13,898 nucleotides of DNA, taken from NCBI GenBank assembly GCA_018303315.1, contig JAGVYJ010000010.1:1-13898 (forward strand), read 5' to 3'. The position numbers and the translations under genes are program-made. The notes beneath the pieces are model-generated. The model did not search any database and was not told where the DNA came from. It saw nothing but the letters and a program-made list of their open reading frames with translations. Positions 13,001-13,898 of this stretch are shown piece after piece (positions within the stretch are counted from its first letter, which is position 1; each line of letters opens with the position of its first letter). Source of the stretch: Candidatus Woesearchaeota archaeon (lineage in GTDB: Archaea > Nanobdellota > Nanobdellia > Woesearchaeales > JAGVYJ01).

Positions 13001-13898
13001 CAGCTATTCCTTGCGCATTTCGACGATACAAATCTTACCACGGATAATGAAAAGCCCCTCGGATGGAACATTACAGACGGCGGATGGACAGGTGCAGCCT
13101 TTGTTGCAGGAAAATACGGTTCTGGCTTGAACTTCAGCAGCAGGAGCGACTATCAGATAGCCAATGTCACCTACAGACTTGACAACATCCAGACAGATTT
13201 CGGGACAATTGAAGTATGGGCGAAAAGGAACACATTGGGAACCCTACAGCAGATTATTGAGACAAGAGGCAACAGTCCCCAGAATGTTGGCGGCATTGCA
13301 ATAGGCTTCCTTGCCAACAACCAGGTCAGAGTATACCTGCACAACGTTTCCATTGCGTTGAACCTTGACAGCGGAATAACCCTTGGCAGCGAGTGGGACC
13401 ATATCGCCTTAACCTGGGACAATACAAAACAGAACGTCACACTTTATATCAATGGCACGTACATAAACAGCGGAAGCTTCCACATATCCCAGCATACACA
13501 GCTGGCGCTTGGCCGACAAGGCTGGCTTCCAGGAATTGGAGGAACCGGTCTGAATGGCACTCTAGATGAGCTTAGGATAAGCAAGAAAGTGCTTACGCAG
13601 CAGGAAATCAATGCCAGCTTCAACAAGAGCCGGGCATTCTACCAGAACGAATACCTCCTGAATTACAGCAACTACAACTGGGGGGATGCGCTTACATTCA
13701 GCTACCGGCCCAAGTCAGAGGTGACGTACGGAAGCTGGATGAATGCCTCAACAGTCTGGGTCGCTAATGCACCCCCTGCAATAGATTTCATTCCCAGCAC
13801 AGACAGCGACGGTTCTATTGTCTCAAGAAACTTTACCTTCATCAATGTTTCAGTCAATGATGACGACATTGATTCTGTGAAGTTTAACTGGAATGGCA
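10094..13898 (+). CDS. Giant membrane-anchored LamG-domain surface protein, C-terminus beyond right edge
   Basis: Open for 1268 codons to the window edge. Residues 1-30 are cytoplasmic and charged, and about 31-46 (ILFLILAGIGFVNLFY) form a membrane anchor. A Cys-containing region follows (C193, C210, C216, C217). A charged helical segment (about 415-460) and beta-rich regions come next, then a NASAVPGIYITNTTNLFGYA stretch (about 715-745) like domains that precede polysaccharide-binding modules. Two LamG/concanavalin-like domains lie at about 757-960 (AYWHFEES to GLIDEVSIINRTLS) and about 970-1180 (LFLAHFDD to GTLDELRISKKVL). The last residues (FIPSTDSDGSIVSRNFTFIN) start another Ig-like repeat. 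N-x-S/T sequons are abundant. LamG domains bind glycans or proteins, so an adhesin or S-layer-associated role fits. Its ATG overlaps the upstream stop. Codons 148-155 contain a perfect 25-base palindrome. Confidence 0.9.
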   Translation, partial: MTDKIEQWPTPDSRDRKSREHNQLVIQQLMILFLILAGIGFVNLFYYENNVIGFAVRGDLAEKSIAVESTFYGNTSNIVSIGGAQELVGLKISGYYTGQGNARVYLRQPDGRRKIFDNTDRSLNLFSSPITAHAVSDIESQQVDISDDSVDNQQNPARAITLLTRTETVSPTETGIEVHDTMFNFNAMPDRLCTRHQIFSEESAANQRFCYGSQECCSLGLEEYVQGSSWNDTLPVRYGENGMISQHNLVSTQIVYYNPDETEQSLVLSGFGYTSIAFAPEVTTGTAFSSACIETCILSHVTQDRLELEIELDGNVRLHITNISYQYIRNDSAEAVPVESAAEAEPGIPAGLSQGLAEIGKPVKWTRKVTFLDDSQRIVEIPEQTLNISVASVVNETAQSISAEKLSVNHKGRKKSVDEFVRDRRIEILEQKLRHNSSFEVLTELSQLQAERLGRVGIAAAEQNGTFLEISENVSGAEVEYFTEGPRGDEVVLSDMRKQVKVIGELPFENVLTYTNITEALGKQVKLLWLDNGTWKDVTHDSRFNLTLKDLNNNSLVDFVEWITPHLSNETFEVSITVLNPVTYLRDGDTWTVQFDTVGKANLTINSTNADFAEELIPMSQAVMDFTSLKCGDSVKNDEIIVIDQNNAEYDYAAIQNMSIRPVQFRVANYSCNETSYFTTVVHEAGYATLMFTFGEESAFAYDPSPPVANASAVPGIYITNTTNLFGYANFSDADGDLENGSLFKWYRNGQEMILNGSVAYWHFEESNSTHTNDSSGFGNTGNVSQAIRVKGIVGDAFSFDGNGDSINVSDSDSLDMTTNFTIMAWINSNSACNGVDCEIVFKRSSASGANYQFLIRNGHLAYYNGAVVAEDDDSTNYNIRLGVWQHVAVVHDVSNQTVHFYRDGSRQSSVAGIAIGDYLASGLWIGSDDTGYGFEFNGLIDEVSIINRTLSDEEVKQHYLRAYYDESPQLFLAHFDDTNLTTDNEKPLGWNITDGGWTGAAFVAGKYGSGLNFSSRSDYQIANVTYRLDNIQTDFGTIEVWAKRNTLGTLQQIIETRGNSPQNVGGIAIGFLANNQVRVYLHNVSIALNLDSGITLGSEWDHIALTWDNTKQNVTLYINGTYINSGSFHISQHTQLALGRQGWLPGIGGTGLNGTLDELRISKKVLTQQEINASFNKSRAFYQNEYLLNYSNYNWGDALTFSYRPKSEVTYGSWMNASTVWVANAPPAIDFIPSTDSDGSIVSRNFTFINVSVNDDDIDSVKFNWNG
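10535..10559. repeat. Perfect 25-base palindrome inside the surface-protein gene
   Basis: Arms GATTCTGTTGAT and ATCAACAGAATC flank a central A, all matching. The inner 15 bases (10540-10554) are the reverse complement of the intergenic palindrome at 9477-9491. It encodes D-S-V-D-N-Q-Q-N in frame. As RNA it could fold an 11-pair stem with a three-base loop, but no T-run follows, so it is not an ordinary terminator. Confidence 0.85.

Noticed and set aside
1..13898. CRISPR array, tRNA, rRNA or insertion sequence
   Set aside because: I looked for regularly spaced repeats, tRNA T-arm motifs and transposase-like frames and saw none. The only repeats are the promoter unit, the palindromes and the LamG domains.

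Overview
The window looks like a piece of a DPANN-type archaeal genome, most like Woesearchaeota or a relative. This is inferred from content, not from a marker gene. Several features are archaeal: class III (archaellin/pilin type) signal peptides, a tandem Lrp-type regulator, an archaeal-type S-adenosylhomocysteine hydrolase, and T/A-rich TATA boxes about 25-30 bases upstream of start codons. First genes of transcripts look leaderless or nearly so, while internal operon genes rely on Shine-Dalgarno sites or ATGA-type overlaps. I see no tRNA, rRNA, CRISPR array or insertion sequence.

Left part (1-2270): a helix-turn-helix protein cut by the left edge and an EgtD-like SAM methyltransferase lie on the minus strand. 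A two-module Lrp/AsnC regulator diverges from the methyltransferase, and an inverted repeat brackets its TATA box.

Middle (2267-6745): a tightly overlapping five-gene minus-strand operon encodes two small class III signal peptide pilins, followed by three larger membrane-anchored proteins with beta-rich extracellular parts. The order, the overlaps and the loss of the acidic residue in the last signal segment recall minor-pilin or pseudopilin tip operons. This is the best candidate for an undescribed system here. A YkgJ-type cysteine-cluster protein is transcribed divergently from it, followed by a possible 40-residue small protein.

Right part (7578-9398): an operon of a HAD phosphatase and S-adenosylhomocysteine hydrolase. 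Both carry internal lesions. The HAD gene has lost roughly 50 bases and is frameshifted. The hydrolase lacks about ten residues at the acidic end of the second beta strand of its NAD-binding fold. These are either real decay or shared sequence/assembly damage.

Far right (9399-13898): a duplicated TATA-plus-palindrome promoter region drives a 159-residue conserved-looking hypothetical protein. This overlaps (ATGA) a very large membrane-anchored surface protein with two LamG-type domains that runs off the right edge. A 15-base palindrome in the intergenic region recurs inside the surface-protein gene as the core of a perfect 25-base palindrome, which suggests a specific DNA-binding regulator.
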